Shown: positions 8,734-17,595, counted from the first letter of the stretch. The stretch is DNA of 64,000 bases from Azonexus sp. (GCA_031260295.1 JAIRKE010000016.1:1-64000); one strand, 5' to 3'. Numbers and translations are program-made. The notes: generated by a model not told the origin, from the letters alone.

Positions 8734-9087
8734 ATGAAAATTGGCCATCGAATCAAGGCATCGCGCGAAAGCACGGGCATCAGCCAAGGAGAATTGGCGC
8801 GGCGCCTGGGGGTTTCTCAGCCCAGCGTTTCCAACTGGGAGAATGGCAGATCCGAGCCCAGCGTCGACAACCTGCGCGCCTTGGCGGTGGAGCTCGATGT
8901 CTGGTTCGAGTGGCTGGCCACTGGCCGGGGTTCGCGGGCGTACTCTTCCCTGGTCCAGCAAGTGCCGCAGGAGCATCGCGTCCAACCCGATCCTCCAGAT
9001 GACGAGCGCGATTTACGGGCCATCTACCGTCGCCTGGAGCCGGGGCGCAAGGCGGCGTTGCTCGATTTTCTCAAGCGTTGGGGTTGA
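8734..9087 (+). CDS. XRE-family HTH regulator
   Basis: A 117-residue regulator with an N-terminal lambda-repressor-like HTH (MKIGHRIKASRESTGISQGELARRLGVSQPSVSNWENGRSEPS, within residues 1-43). The C-terminal region ends DERDLRAIYRRLEPGRKAALLDFLKRWG, which has no peptidase or ligand-binding signature. The ATG at 8734 is chosen because the HTH starts there. It overlaps the convergent YdcF-like gene by 17 bp. It is divergent from a second HTH gene. Confidence 0.85.
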   Translation: MKIGHRIKASRESTGISQGELARRLGVSQPSVSNWENGRSEPSVDNLRALAVELDVWFEWLATGRGSRAYSSLVQQVPQEHRVQPDPPDDERDLRAIYRRLEPGRKAALLDFLKRWG

Positions 9088-9847
9088 TGCGGCGCAGCAG
9101 CGCTTGCAGATCCAGCCAGGCGATGCCCAGCCATTCGTGCAGGGCATAATAGGAGGTTTGCAGGGCGCTGGCCTGCGGCAGCCATTCGAGGAAGTGCTCC
9201 GGCCAGACATGGTTGCCCACTTCGGTCGGCGCCGGCACCACTTCCAGTCCGGTCGCCGTAAACAGGCGGCGTGCCCGCGGCATGTGGAAGGCCTGGGTGA
9301 CCAGCACGATGCGCCGGATGCCGGCAGCCCGCAGCAGTTCCGCCGACATTGCCGCATTATCGGCGGTATCCAGCGAACGATTCTCGCGCCAGCGCACTGC
9401 CACCCCGAGTTCGTTCTCTAGTACGTCGCCGATCACCTCGGCTTCGGCGTGCTGGGCATTGACCGGTCGGCCGCCGCTGACCAGCACCGGCAGGGGGTGG
9501 CGTCTGGCCAGCACGGCGCCATAGCGGGCGCGCACCAAGCTACGCTGGTTCAGCGTTTCGCCGCCGTACTCGGCGGCGTCGATCAGGCCGCTACCGAGGA
9601 TGACGATGGCCTCGGCGCCCTGCGGCTCGTCGAATACCGGACCGGCTCGTTCCTCCAACGTCCCGGCCAGCCAACCAGCGACCGGCGGCAGGCTTTGCGC
9701 CAGCAGCAGTAGCGTACCGACGACGGCTAGTCCGCCGGCCCAGCGTCGGCGCCGGAACAGGCCGGCCAGGGCCAGCAGCAACAGGCTGTTGGCCGGCGGC
9801 AACAACAGCGTGGCGAGCAGATTTTTCAGGAACCAGGTGGTGGGCAT
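9071..9847 (-). CDS. YdcF/ElyC-type DUF218 membrane protein
   Basis: A 258-residue envelope protein. The first 65 residues contain two hydrophobic segments (LLATLLLPPANSLLLLALAGLF and LAVVGTLLLLAQSLPPVAGWLAG). The rest is a DUF218 domain: AEAIVILGSG, VSGGRP, NRSLDTADNAAMSAELL and VLVTQAFHMPRARRLF. Family members such as ElyC are tied to peptidoglycan or lipid-carrier metabolism. The exact reaction is not established. It overlaps the 3' end of the HTH gene by 17 bp, tail to tail. Confidence 0.87.
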   Translation of the reverse strand: MPTTWFLKNLLATLLLPPANSLLLLALAGLFRRRRWAGGLAVVGTLLLLAQSLPPVAGWLAGTLEERAGPVFDEPQGAEAIVILGSGLIDAAEYGGETLNQRSLVRARYGAVLARRHPLPVLVSGGRPVNAQHAEAEVIGDVLENELGVAVRWRENRSLDTADNAAMSAELLRAAGIRRIVLVTQAFHMPRARRLFTATGLEVVPAPTEVGNHVWPEHFLEWLPQASALQTSYYALHEWLGIAWLDLQALLRRINPNA

Positions 9848-9933
9848 CGGCCGGACGGCGGCAACAAGTGTCGCCGAGTGTGGCCGGCCGGGCCGCTGGC
9901 GTCAATGGCGTCGGACTGGAACTGGCCGGGTAA

Positions 9934-11043
9934 TCAGCCGTGGCCGAAGGCGAAGTGGCGTAGCAGGCGCCAGGCTTGGCGCGACGTTTCCCGCAGGTGG
10001 CCGGCGAGCCAGCCGAGTGCCGCGGTGATGCGGCGGTTGGCCGCCGGGCTTTCGATCCAGCGGTAGAAGGCCAGACCGGCGGCGATGCTGGCTGCCCAGG
10101 TCAGGACCAGAACGGCTATTGCCGCTGCCGGCGATTCCAGGCCGCTCAGGGTGAACAGGCCGTTGGTCAGCAGCAGTATCGGGAAATGGACCAGGAACAC
10201 CGAGTAGGAAATTCGCCCGAGGAAGGCCAGCGGCTGGAAGTCCGGCCAGCGTTCGAGCAGGCCGCCACGGCGGCTGAAGCCGAGGGTCAGCGCAATGCCG
10301 AGGGCGAGCGCGATGCGCAGGCGAAAATCGACGACCAGCGCGGCGATGGTGACGGTGGTGATGACTCCCAGCCAGGCCGCCAGGCGCCGTCGGTCGGAGG
10401 CCCACCAGGCGGCGGCGCCGAGGCCGTAGGAGCCGAAGAAATAGAGTGCCCAGTTGTTCCAGCCAGTGTCGCGGTTGAACCAGAACAGCGAGGCAACGGC
10501 GGCAGCCAGCACCAGCGCCGGGGCGACTAGGTTACGGCGCCCGATCCACAGCAGCAAAACCATCAGCGCGAACAACTGGAAGTCGATGGCGACGTACCAG
10601 ACGCCGGCCGACAGCGACGCGACGCCGAGCACGCCTTGCAATAGTGCGACGTGGGCCAGCCACTGGCCGAGCGTGGCGCGCTCGGGAATGGCGGTATCGT
10701 CCATCCAGCGATCGGCGACTGCCGAGCAGACGACGGCGATGGCAATGGCAGCGAGGAAGGGGATGACCAGACGCAGGTAGCGCTTCCACAGCAGCGGCAG
10801 CGGCGAGCCGGCCAGCGCTTGGCCATGAGCCGACAGGCCGCGGGCGGCGAGAAAGCCACCGATGACCAGGAACACCTGTACCGCCATGCGCGCGTAGTCA
10901 TACAGCCAGCCTAGCGTGCCCGGCAGCAGTTCACGTGCCGTCGCGGCCAGCGGCCCGTAGGAGGACAGGTGATGCAGGACGATCAGTTGCGAGGCAATGG
11001 CCTTGAATGCATCGATCAAGGGCATGCGCTGAGTTTGATTCAT
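9934..11043 (-). CDS. acyltransferase family 3 (OafA/YrhL-like) membrane protein
   Basis: An inner-membrane acyltransferase of about 369 residues and about ten membrane segments. It begins MPLIDAFKAIASQLIVLHHL, the family's conserved N-terminal His/Asp region, and contains the conserved RISYSVFLVHFPILLL near the C-terminus. Members transfer acetyl or other acyl groups to surface polysaccharides. No polysaccharide cluster is adjacent, so the substrate is unknown. The ATG at 11043 is preferred over 11076, since the upstream residues are charged and atypical. Confidence 0.85.
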   Translation of the reverse strand: MNQTQRMPLIDAFKAIASQLIVLHHLSSYGPLAATARELLPGTLGWLYDYARMAVQVFLVIGGFLAARGLSAHGQALAGSPLPLLWKRYLRLVIPFLAAIAIAVVCSAVADRWMDDTAIPERATLGQWLAHVALLQGVLGVASLSAGVWYVAIDFQLFALMVLLLWIGRRNLVAPALVLAAAVASLFWFNRDTGWNNWALYFFGSYGLGAAAWWASDRRRLAAWLGVITTVTIAALVVDFRLRIALALGIALTLGFSRRGGLLERWPDFQPLAFLGRISYSVFLVHFPILLLTNGLFTLSGLESPAAAIAVLVLTWAASIAAGLAFYRWIESPAANRRITAALGWLAGHLRETSRQAWRLLRHFAFGHG

Positions 11044-11106
11044 GGCGCGGATGTTACACTGTTTGCTGCGGCGCACAAAACAATGATTTTGTTTTGCGAG
11101 AATGGC

Positions 11107-12378
11107 TTACAGACAACGCGCGACGAAACATCCAGTGTAGCGTTCTGGCAAATCGATCCATACCCGGTGCCCGCTGCCGGGGGCGACGCCGACCGGCTGG
11201 CCGTCGGCGTTTTCCATGCACGTTGGCGTCAATGCGTGGTTGCCGTCGGGGTGCACGCATTCCAGCCGGTCGCCGAGCGCGAAGCGGTTCTTGACGGTGA
11301 TTTCCATCAGGCCGCGCGTCGGATCGTAGGCGATGGCGTCGCCTACGTACTGGCTGCGCTCGGATTCGGAATGGCCGCGCAGGTAGTTCTGGTACTCGGC
11401 GTCGTGGTGGCGCTGGTAGAAGCCGTCGGTGTAGCCGCGGTTGGCCAGGTTTTCCAGGTCGCCGAGCAGGGTCGGGTCGAAGGGGCGGCCGGCGACGGCG
11501 TCGTCGACGGCCCGGCGATAGGTCTGGCAGGTACGGGCGACGTAATAGGGGCTTTTGGTGCGGCCCTCGATTTTCAGGGAATCGACACCGATGTCGACCA
11601 AGCGCTGTACGTGCTCGATGGCGCGCAGGTCCTTCGAGTTCATGATGTAGGTGCCGTGTTCGTCTTCCTCGATCGGCATTAGTTCACCGGGGCGTTGTCG
11701 TTCTTCGAGCAGAATTTCGCTGTCGCGGTCGATGAACTGCACGGGTTGCGCCTCCGGCGCATGCACTTTGTAGCCCCAGCGGCAGGAATTGGTGCAGGTG
11801 CCCTGGTTCGGATCGCGGTGGTTGAAATAGCCGGAGAGCAGGCAACGGCCGGAATAGGCGATGCATAACGCGCCGTGCACGAACACCTCCAGCTCGATGT
11901 CGGGGCAGCGTTGGCGAATTTCGGCAACTTCGTCGAGCGATAGTTCGCGCGACAGGATGATGCGGGTCAGCCCCAGCTTTTGCCAGAAGCGCACGGTCGC
12001 CCAGTTCACGGTATTGGCTTGCACCGACAGGTGGATCGCCTGCTCCGGCCAAGTTTCGCGCACCAAGTCGATCAGCCCGGGATCGGACATGATCAGTGCG
12101 TCCGGCTGCAAAGCAATGACCGGCGCCATGTCGGCCAGGTAGGTGGTGAGCTTGGCGTTGCGCGGGAAGATGTTGCTGACGACGAAAAATTGCTTACCGC
12201 CGGCGTGGGCTTCGGCTATGCCCTGCCTGAGGATGTCCAGGTCGCCGAATTCGTTGTTGCGCACGCGCAGGCTGTAGCGCGGCTGACCGGCATAGACCGC
12301 GTCGGCGCCGAAAGCGAAGGCGGTCCGCATCATGCCCAGCGAGCCGGCCGGAGCGAGGAGTTCGGGGACCATACGCAT
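11107..12378 (-). CDS. U32-family peptidase-like tRNA hydroxylation protein
   Basis: A 423-residue member of the U32 family, closest in outline to YegQ/TrhP, which takes part in 5-hydroxyuridine formation at tRNA wobble position 34. It starts MRMVPELLAPAGSLGMMRTAFAFGADAVYAG and has HGALCIAYSGRCLLSGYF and GTCTNSCRWGY, giving Cys172, 179, 195 and 199 as likely Fe-S ligands. DSLKIEGRTKSPYYVA follows, and the C-terminal beta-barrel-like part ends in CFVARCL. It is divergent from rng, with only 36 bp between start codons. Confidence 0.88.
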   Translation of the reverse strand: MRMVPELLAPAGSLGMMRTAFAFGADAVYAGQPRYSLRVRNNEFGDLDILRQGIAEAHAGGKQFFVVSNIFPRNAKLTTYLADMAPVIALQPDALIMSDPGLIDLVRETWPEQAIHLSVQANTVNWATVRFWQKLGLTRIILSRELSLDEVAEIRQRCPDIELEVFVHGALCIAYSGRCLLSGYFNHRDPNQGTCTNSCRWGYKVHAPEAQPVQFIDRDSEILLEERQRPGELMPIEEDEHGTYIMNSKDLRAIEHVQRLVDIGVDSLKIEGRTKSPYYVARTCQTYRRAVDDAVAGRPFDPTLLGDLENLANRGYTDGFYQRHHDAEYQNYLRGHSESERSQYVGDAIAYDPTRGLMEITVKNRFALGDRLECVHPDGNHALTPTCMENADGQPVGVAPGSGHRVWIDLPERYTGCFVARCL

Positions 12379-12414
12379 AGTAGAATCGGATAAAAACCAT
12401 AAATTGTAGAACGT

Positions 12415-13866
12415 ATGAGCGAAGAGATACTGATCAATTTCACCCCGCAGGAAACCCGCGTTGCCGTGTTGCAACAAGGTGTTGTCCAGGAACTGCACAT
12501 GGAGCGCACCGCCAGCCGCGGCTTGGTCGGTAATGTCTATCTCGGGCGCATCTGCCGCATCCTGCCCGGCATGCAGTCGGCTTTCGTCGAGATCGGCCTG
12601 GAACGCACTGCCTTCCTGCACGTCGCCGACATCTGGCAGCCGCGCGAGACGGCTACCGACCGGCCGATCGAGAAAGTTCTGGCGGAAGGACAGAGCATCG
12701 TCGTGCAGGTGGTCAAGGACCCGATCGGGACCAAAGGAGCACGGCTGTCGACGCAGATTTCGATCGCCGGTCGGATGCTCGTTTACCTGCCGCAGGAAAA
12801 GCATATCGGCATTTCCCAGCGTATCGAGGCCGAGGCCGAGCGCGAGGTGCTGCGCGAGCGCATCGTCCGGCTGGTTCGGGAGGGCGAGCAGGGTGGCTTC
12901 ATCGTCCGGACCATGGCCGAGAACGCCAGCGACGAGGAATTCGCCACCGACATCGCTTATCTGAAGAAAATCTGGGCCGACATCCGCGACAAGGCAGCAA
13001 CGGCCGCGGCGCCGAGTGTGCTGTACCAGGAGCTGTCGCTCAGCCAGCGCGTCCTGCGTGATTTCGTCAAGCCGGACACGACGCGCATCGTCATCGATTC
13101 GCGGGAGAATTTTCAGAAATTAGGTGCCTTCGCCGCCGAATACACGCCGGCGGTGCGGCCGCTGCTCGACCACTACACCGGCCAGCGGCCACTGTTCGAT
13201 ATGCACGGTGTCGAGGAGGAAATCCAGCGGGCGCTGGCCCGCCGCGTCGATCTGAAATCCGGCGGCTACCTGATTATCGACCAGACCGAGGCGATGACCA
13301 CCATCGACGTCAATACCGGCGGTTTTGTCGGCGTGCGCAACTTCGACGACACCATTTTCAAGACCAATCTCGAGGCGGCCGTCACCATCGCCCGCCAACT
13401 GCGCCTGCGCAACCTCGGCGGCATCATCATCGTCGACTTCATCGACATGGAGAACGCCGAGCACAAGAAAGCGGTGCTGGAGGAATTCAACAAGGCGCTG
13501 GCCAGCGACCACACACGCTTGACGGTCAACGGCTTCACCCAACTCGGCCTGGTCGAGATGACCCGCAAGCGCACCCGCGAGTCGCTTGCCCATGTGCTTT
13601 GCGAGCCCTGCCCGACCTGCGGCGGGCGCGGCGAAGTGAAGACCGCGCGCACCGTCGCCTACGAAATCCTGCGCGAACTGCTGCGCGAAGCGCGCCAGTT
13701 CAACGCCCGCGAATACCGCATCCTGGCCGGCCCGGCCGTTGTCGACCTGTTTCTCGACGAGGAGTCGCAGGCGCTGGCCATGCTCTCCGACTTCATCGGC
13801 AAGTCCGTCTCGCTACAGTCCGAGCCGAGTTACTCGCCCGAACAGTACGACATCGTGCTGATGTGA
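12415..13866 (+). CDS. rng: ribonuclease G
   Basis: An endoribonuclease of the RNase E/G family that matures the 16S rRNA 5' end and degrades mRNA. The 483-residue length fits RNase G (no long E-type C-terminal scaffold). Features in order are an S1 domain (about 37-125), the RNase H-like and catalytic parts with metal-binding Asp298 (TTIDVNTGG) and Asp341 (IIIVDFIDM), and the zinc-link CEPCPTCGG (Cys396/399/402). It is usually next to maf; here about 8.7 kb separates them. Confidence 0.95.
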   Translation: MSEEILINFTPQETRVAVLQQGVVQELHMERTASRGLVGNVYLGRICRILPGMQSAFVEIGLERTAFLHVADIWQPRETATDRPIEKVLAEGQSIVVQVVKDPIGTKGARLSTQISIAGRMLVYLPQEKHIGISQRIEAEAEREVLRERIVRLVREGEQGGFIVRTMAENASDEEFATDIAYLKKIWADIRDKAATAAAPSVLYQELSLSQRVLRDFVKPDTTRIVIDSRENFQKLGAFAAEYTPAVRPLLDHYTGQRPLFDMHGVEEEIQRALARRVDLKSGGYLIIDQTEAMTTIDVNTGGFVGVRNFDDTIFKTNLEAAVTIARQLRLRNLGGIIIVDFIDMENAEHKKAVLEEFNKALASDHTRLTVNGFTQLGLVEMTRKRTRESLAHVLCEPCPTCGGRGEVKTARTVAYEILRELLREARQFNAREYRILAGPAVVDLFLDEESQALAMLSDFIGKSVSLQSEPSYSPEQYDIVLM

Positions 13867-13909
13867 TGAGTCTCCTCTGGCTAGAGCCAGGGGCTTTCTC
13901 GCCATAAAT

Positions 13910-13932
13910 TTGGGGCGCCTTCGGCGCCCCAA
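13910..13932 (+). terminator. hairpin after rng
   Basis: TTGGGGCGCC (13910-13919), loop TTC, GGCGCCCCAA (13923-13932) form a perfect 10-bp stem 44 bp after the rng stop. The trailing bases are not T-rich, so it may be bidirectional or part of a stacked terminator with the next hairpin. Confidence 0.6.
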
Positions 13933-13951
13933 TTACGCTTGGCTCGCTTGA

Positions 13952-13971
13952 CCCCGGCCTGAAGGCCGGGG
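13952..13971. terminator. second hairpin between rng and the convergent permease gene
   Basis: CCCCGGCC (13952-13959), loop TGAA, GGCCGGGG (13964-13971). It lies 18 bp from the 3' end of the GntP-type gene, so it could stop transcripts from either side. No clear T run is present. Confidence 0.5.
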
Positions 13972-13989
13972 CTTGCGCTTGCGCCGTGG

Positions 13990-15387
13990 TTAGACGATGC
14001 CGGTCGCGTAGTAGACGCCGATGATCACGAACACCGCCAGGGTCTTGATACAGGTGATGGCGAAGATGTCCTTGTAGGACTGGCGGTGGGTCAGGCCGGT
14101 TACCGCCAGCAGGGTGATGACCGCGCCGTTGTGCGGCAGCGTGTCCATACCGCCGGAGGCCATCGAAGCGACGCGGTGCAGTACCTCGAGCGGAATGCCG
14201 GCAGCGTGGGCGTTCTCGATGAAGGTGTCGGCCATTGCCGCCAGCGCGATGCCCATGCCGCCCGATGCTGAGCCGGTGATACCGGCCAGCGCTGAGACAG
14301 TGACGGCTTGGTTAATCAGCGGGTTGGGAATTGCGCTCAATGCGTTGGCGATGATCAGGAAGCCGGGCAGGGCAGCGATCACCGCACCGAAGCCGTATTC
14401 CGACGCGGTGTTCATCGTTGCCAGCAGCGCGCCGGCGATGGCTGTCCTGCTGCCGGCGGCGAACTTGGCGACAACCGTCCGCCCGGCGAATACGAAGACT
14501 GTCGCGATGCCGGTCAGCAGCGCCCCGACGACCGCCCAGACGGCGGCGATGGCCTTGGTTTGCACCACCACCGGCGCGGGGTCGCCGATCACCGCCGGGA
14601 TGAACGAAATCGACTCGCCGTAGAAGTAGGGAATGGCTACGGTGAAGACCTTGTTCATGACGCCGACCATGATCAGTGGCAGGATGGCGATCGCCGGATG
14701 GGCCAGCTTCTCGTGCTCGAAGGGTTCCGGTTCGTTGAGCAAGTTGGTGCCGTAGCCTTCCTGGAGCTTGAGCGCCTTGCGCCGCTGCCATTCGAGATAG
14801 GAAAGGCCGGTGATCAAGATGAACGTGGCGCCGATGATGCCCAGCCAGGGAGCAGCGTAGATGTTGGTCTTGAAGAAGGTGGTGGGGATGATGTTCTGGA
14901 TCTGCGGCGTGCCCGGCAGCGCATCCATCGTGAAAGTGAAGGCGCCGAGGGCGATGGTGCCGGGAATCAGGCGCTTGGGGATGTCGCTCTGGCGGAACAT
15001 CTCGGCGGCGAAGGGATAGACGGCGAAGACCACGACGAACAGCGAGATGCCGCCGTAAGTGAGGATGGCGCAGACCAGCACGATCGCCAGCATGGCCCGG
15101 TCGCGGCCAATTAGGCCGATTACCCAGGCGACGATGGATTTGGAGAAGCCGGACAGTTCGATGACCTTGCCGAACACCGCGCCGAGCAGGAAGACCGGAA
15201 AATAGTTCTTCACGAACTCGACCATCTTGGCCATGAACAGGCCGCTGTACATCGGCGCCACCAGCGTCGGCTCGATCAGCAGCACGGCACCCATGGCGGC
15301 GACCGGGGCGAAGAGGATGACGCTGTAGCCGCGATAAGCGACGAACATCAGGAAACTAAGGGATGCCAGAACAATCAGGAAATTCAT
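13990..15387 (-). CDS. GntP-family proton-coupled permease
   Basis: A 465-residue inner-membrane transporter with about twelve hydrophobic segments (the open frame allows a 480-residue version from 15432). It carries GntP/citrate-type features such as FVVVFAVYPFAAEMFRQ, ALPGTPQIQNIIPTTFF and the late ASGGMDTLPHNGAVITLLAVTGL. Substrates in this family are gluconate or other small organic acids. No sugar-acid genes adjoin it, so the substrate is open. The start at 15387 has a TGGAGGC ribosome site immediately upstream. Confidence 0.85.
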   Translation of the reverse strand: MNFLIVLASLSFLMFVAYRGYSVILFAPVAAMGAVLLIEPTLVAPMYSGLFMAKMVEFVKNYFPVFLLGAVFGKVIELSGFSKSIVAWVIGLIGRDRAMLAIVLVCAILTYGGISLFVVVFAVYPFAAEMFRQSDIPKRLIPGTIALGAFTFTMDALPGTPQIQNIIPTTFFKTNIYAAPWLGIIGATFILITGLSYLEWQRRKALKLQEGYGTNLLNEPEPFEHEKLAHPAIAILPLIMVGVMNKVFTVAIPYFYGESISFIPAVIGDPAPVVVQTKAIAAVWAVVGALLTGIATVFVFAGRTVVAKFAAGSRTAIAGALLATMNTASEYGFGAVIAALPGFLIIANALSAIPNPLINQAVTVSALAGITGSASGGMGIALAAMADTFIENAHAAGIPLEVLHRVASMASGGMDTLPHNGAVITLLAVTGLTHRQSYKDIFAITCIKTLAVFVIIGVYYATGIV

Positions 15388-15548
15388 GATGCCGCCTCCA
15401 AGTTTTTGTTGTTGGCTGGTACGCCCCACCAACCGAAGGTGAGTGCCACCTCCGACCTTGTCCAGCCCCCTGTCATCGGTCGATGTATCGATTGGTCATT
15501 TATTCTGGCACGATGTTCGTATCCGGCGGAAATTTTTTTGCCGGGGGC

Positions 15549-15558
15549 TTGCATGCAA
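15549..15558. promoter_or_regulatory. 10-bp palindrome in a divergent promoter gap
   Basis: TTGCATGCAA is a perfect palindrome in the 277-bp gap between the divergent permease and dienelactone hydrolase genes. A second short symmetric element (CGAT-GT-ATCG) lies near 15480. These could be regulator sites; nothing else in the gap was recognised. Confidence 0.25.
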
Positions 15559-15664
15559 TCGGCACACCGTTCCGTTCTCGGACGGTTATGCCGCCGCGAT
15601 CCGCGTTAGACTTTTCGCCTTTGCGTCATCGTCCCGATGCCGCGACCATCCGAAGGAGACCGCG

Positions 15665-16540
15665 ATGCCCAGCGATTCTGAACTCGATGCCCTCATTCCT
15701 GCCCAGACCTTCGATCGCCGCGATTTCCTGGCCGCCAGCCTGGGCGCCGGTTTCGCGCTGGCTGTGCAGCCGGTGATGGCGCAGACGGCGATCCATACCG
15801 ACGCCACTGGCCTTATCGCCGGCGAGGTCAAGGTTCCGGTCAAGGATGGCGACATGGTCGCCTACCACGCCCAGCCGCAGGATGTGGCCAAGCCACCAGT
15901 GGTGCTGGTCGTCTCGGAGATATTCGCCGTGCACGAATACATCCGCGACATCTGCCGCCGCCTGGCCAAGCTCGGCTACCTGGCCATCGCGCCGGAACTG
16001 TTCGCCCGCCAGGGCGATCCGCGCACCATCGACAGCATTCCCGAAATCATGGCCAAGATCATCAGCAAGACGCCCGATGCCCAGGTCATCAGCGATCTCG
16101 ATGCCTGTGTCGCTTGGGCTGCCGCCAACGGTACCGACACCGCCCGCCTGGCGATCACCGGCTTCTGCTGGGGCGGTCGCATTACCTGGCTGTACGCCGC
16201 CCACAACCCGCAACTCAAGGCTGGCGTCGCCTGGTACGGGCGGCTGGTCGGCGAAGTCAACGAAATCACGCCCAAGCACCCGATCGACCTCGCCGGCCAA
16301 TTGAAGGCGCCGGTACTCGGCCTGTACGGCGGGCTTGATGCCGGCATTCCCCTGGAAACTGTGGACAACATGCTGGCGCTCCTGAAAACCGGCAGCCCCG
16401 CGGCCCAGGCTTCGTACATCAAGATCTATCCCAACGCACCGCATGCCTTCCACGCCGACTACCGGCCCAGTTATCGCCCGGAAGAAGCGGCCGACGGCTG
16501 GCAACGGATGTTGGAGTGGTTCAAGGAGCACGGCGTCTGA
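15665..16540 (+). CDS. exported dienelactone hydrolase family protein
   Basis: A 291-residue alpha/beta hydrolase of the dienelactone hydrolase (carboxymethylenebutenolidase) type. The triad is visible as Cys168 (GFCWGG), Asp225 (YGGLDAGIP) and His260 (PNAPHAF). Unlike the cytosolic enzymes, it starts with a long N-terminus containing RRDFL at 18-22, a hydrophobic stretch and AQT near 39-41, which reads as a twin-arginine signal peptide. Substrate unknown. An AAGGAG ribosome site precedes the ATG at 15665. Confidence 0.88.
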   Translation: MPSDSELDALIPAQTFDRRDFLAASLGAGFALAVQPVMAQTAIHTDATGLIAGEVKVPVKDGDMVAYHAQPQDVAKPPVVLVVSEIFAVHEYIRDICRRLAKLGYLAIAPELFARQGDPRTIDSIPEIMAKIISKTPDAQVISDLDACVAWAAANGTDTARLAITGFCWGGRITWLYAAHNPQLKAGVAWYGRLVGEVNEITPKHPIDLAGQLKAPVLGLYGGLDAGIPLETVDNMLALLKTGSPAAQASYIKIYPNAPHAFHADYRPSYRPEEAADGWQRMLEWFKEHGV

Positions 16541-16581
16541 TTCTATTTCGTGCTCAAGACGACAAAGAAACTCCCCGGAAA

Positions 16582-16665
16582 CCGTCATTCCCGCGCAGGC
16601 GGGAATCCATAGCGTGTCCTCTTGCAACAGCGTTTGCTGGATTCCCGCTTGCGCGGGAATGACGG
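16582..16665. repeat. paired inverted dispersed repeats (REP-like)
   Basis: Two 28-bp units, 16582-16609 and 16638-16665, are inverted copies of each other. Each contains its own hairpin (ATTCCCGC...GCGGGAAT) and begins or ends with the GTCATTCCCGCG-type sequence, which is common in many proteobacterial genomes. The 28-bp middle is not conserved in symmetry. The unit fills most of the 275-bp gap between the hydrolase and proQ. Confidence 0.85.
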
Positions 16666-16815
16666 AGTGTTTTTTCGACGGGCCGCCCACGCGGCGGTCG
16701 CGGCTTTTCTGCCGAAACACACTGTTGTCAGGGTGGCGCGTCACGATTTCACGGACCCGGCGCCGGGGCTTCGTGCTACCCTTCGCGCCTTGCCAGACCA
16801 GACTTTCGACCGATC

Positions 16816-17259
16816 ATGACCACCGCCGAATCTCCTGTGACCACGCCGCTCGATCCTCGCGCCCTGCTCAAAGACCTGCAGGTGCGTTTCGATGTCTTCC
16901 GCAATCACAGCCCGCTGGCCATCGGCATCGACAAGCAGGTACAGGCCCAGATGCCGGATCTGGAAAAGAAGGCCCTGCGCCTGGCCATGCGCAACCACAC
17001 CATCTCGACCCGCTACCTGAAGGAGATGGAAAAGGCGGCGGTGCGCCTGAATCTCGATGGCACGCCGGCCGGCGAAGTGACCGAGGAAAACCGCCGGCAC
17101 GCCGGCGAACTGCTGCGCGAACGCTTCAAGAAACAGAACGAGCAGCGGCGGGCGGCGCAGGCCACGGCCAAGGCCGCCGAAGCGGCTGCCCGGGCAGAGG
17201 AACAGCGGGCCGCCAAGCTGCACCAGTTGACCGAGAAATTCGGCCGCAAGGGCCGCTGA
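16816..17259 (+). CDS. proQ: ProQ/FinO-family RNA chaperone
   Basis: A 147-residue RNA-binding protein whose residues 15-110 form a ProQ/FinO domain (ALLKDLQVRFDVFRNHSPLAIGID and the KALRLAMRNHTISTRYLKEM region). It is followed by a basic, alanine-rich helix that ends KLHQLTEKFGRKGR. It lacks the C-terminal Tudor-like domain of E. coli ProQ, as is common for short betaproteobacterial members. A role in sRNA-mRNA pairing is likely but inferred from the family. A strong hairpin follows 61 bp downstream. Confidence 0.88.
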   Translation: MTTAESPVTTPLDPRALLKDLQVRFDVFRNHSPLAIGIDKQVQAQMPDLEKKALRLAMRNHTISTRYLKEMEKAAVRLNLDGTPAGEVTEENRRHAGELLRERFKKQNEQRRAAQATAKAAEAAARAEEQRAAKLHQLTEKFGRKGR

Positions 17260-17320
17260 CGCCAGCGTTACGCTGGCACCCAATATCTCGCGTGCTGGCA
17301 CGTGCTGCTGCCGGAAATGA

Positions 17321-17348
17321 AAACGGCCTCCCGCGTGGGAGGCCGTTT
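17321..17348. terminator. bidirectional terminator between proQ and tRNA-Lys
   Basis: AAACGGCCTCCC (17321-17332), loop GCGT, GGGAGGCCGTTT (17337-17348): a perfect 12-bp stem with T-rich flanks. It is placed between the end of proQ on the plus strand and the end of the tRNA-Lys genes on the minus strand. Confidence 0.75.
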
Positions 17349-17357
17349 GAATTTTGG

Positions 17358-17430
17358 TGGGGCGTCACAGATTCGAACTGTGGACCTACGGATTAAGAGT
17401 CCGCTGCTCTACCAACTGAGCTAACGCCCC
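17358..17430 (-). tRNA. tRNA-Lys (CUU anticodon)
   Basis: A 73-nt cloverleaf on the minus strand: acceptor GGGGCGT pairs with ACGCCCC, the D-arm has AGCTCAGTTGGTAGAGC, the anticodon loop is CTCTTAA (anticodon CTT) and the T-arm has GTTCGAATC. The discriminator is A and CCA is not encoded. It lies 10 bp from a second tRNA-Lys on the same strand. Confidence 0.95.
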
Positions 17431-17440
17431 AAGTCTCTGG

Positions 17441-17513
17441 TGGGTCGGGCGAGATTCGAACTCGCGACCAACGGATTAAAAGTCCGCTGCTCTACCGACT
17501 GAGCTACCGACCC
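17441..17513 (-). tRNA. tRNA-Lys (UUU anticodon)
   Basis: A 73-nt cloverleaf on the minus strand: acceptor GGGTCGG with CCGACCC, D-arm AGCTCAGTCGGTAGAGC, anticodon loop CTTTTAA (anticodon TTT) and T-arm GTTCGAATC. CCA is not encoded. With its neighbour it covers both lysine codons, probably from one transcript. Confidence 0.96.
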
Positions 17514-17595
17514 GACGGAGCCGCGCATTATAGCCATGGCTTAACAGAGCGTCAACGCGCCGATTCGACGATTTATACTGGGCAGGGCGATGCCG

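Noticed and set aside
11107..12804. Longer U32 protein starting at 12804
   Set aside because: The added 142 codons lie antisense to rng, and MRMVPELLAPAG at 12378 is the family N-terminus.
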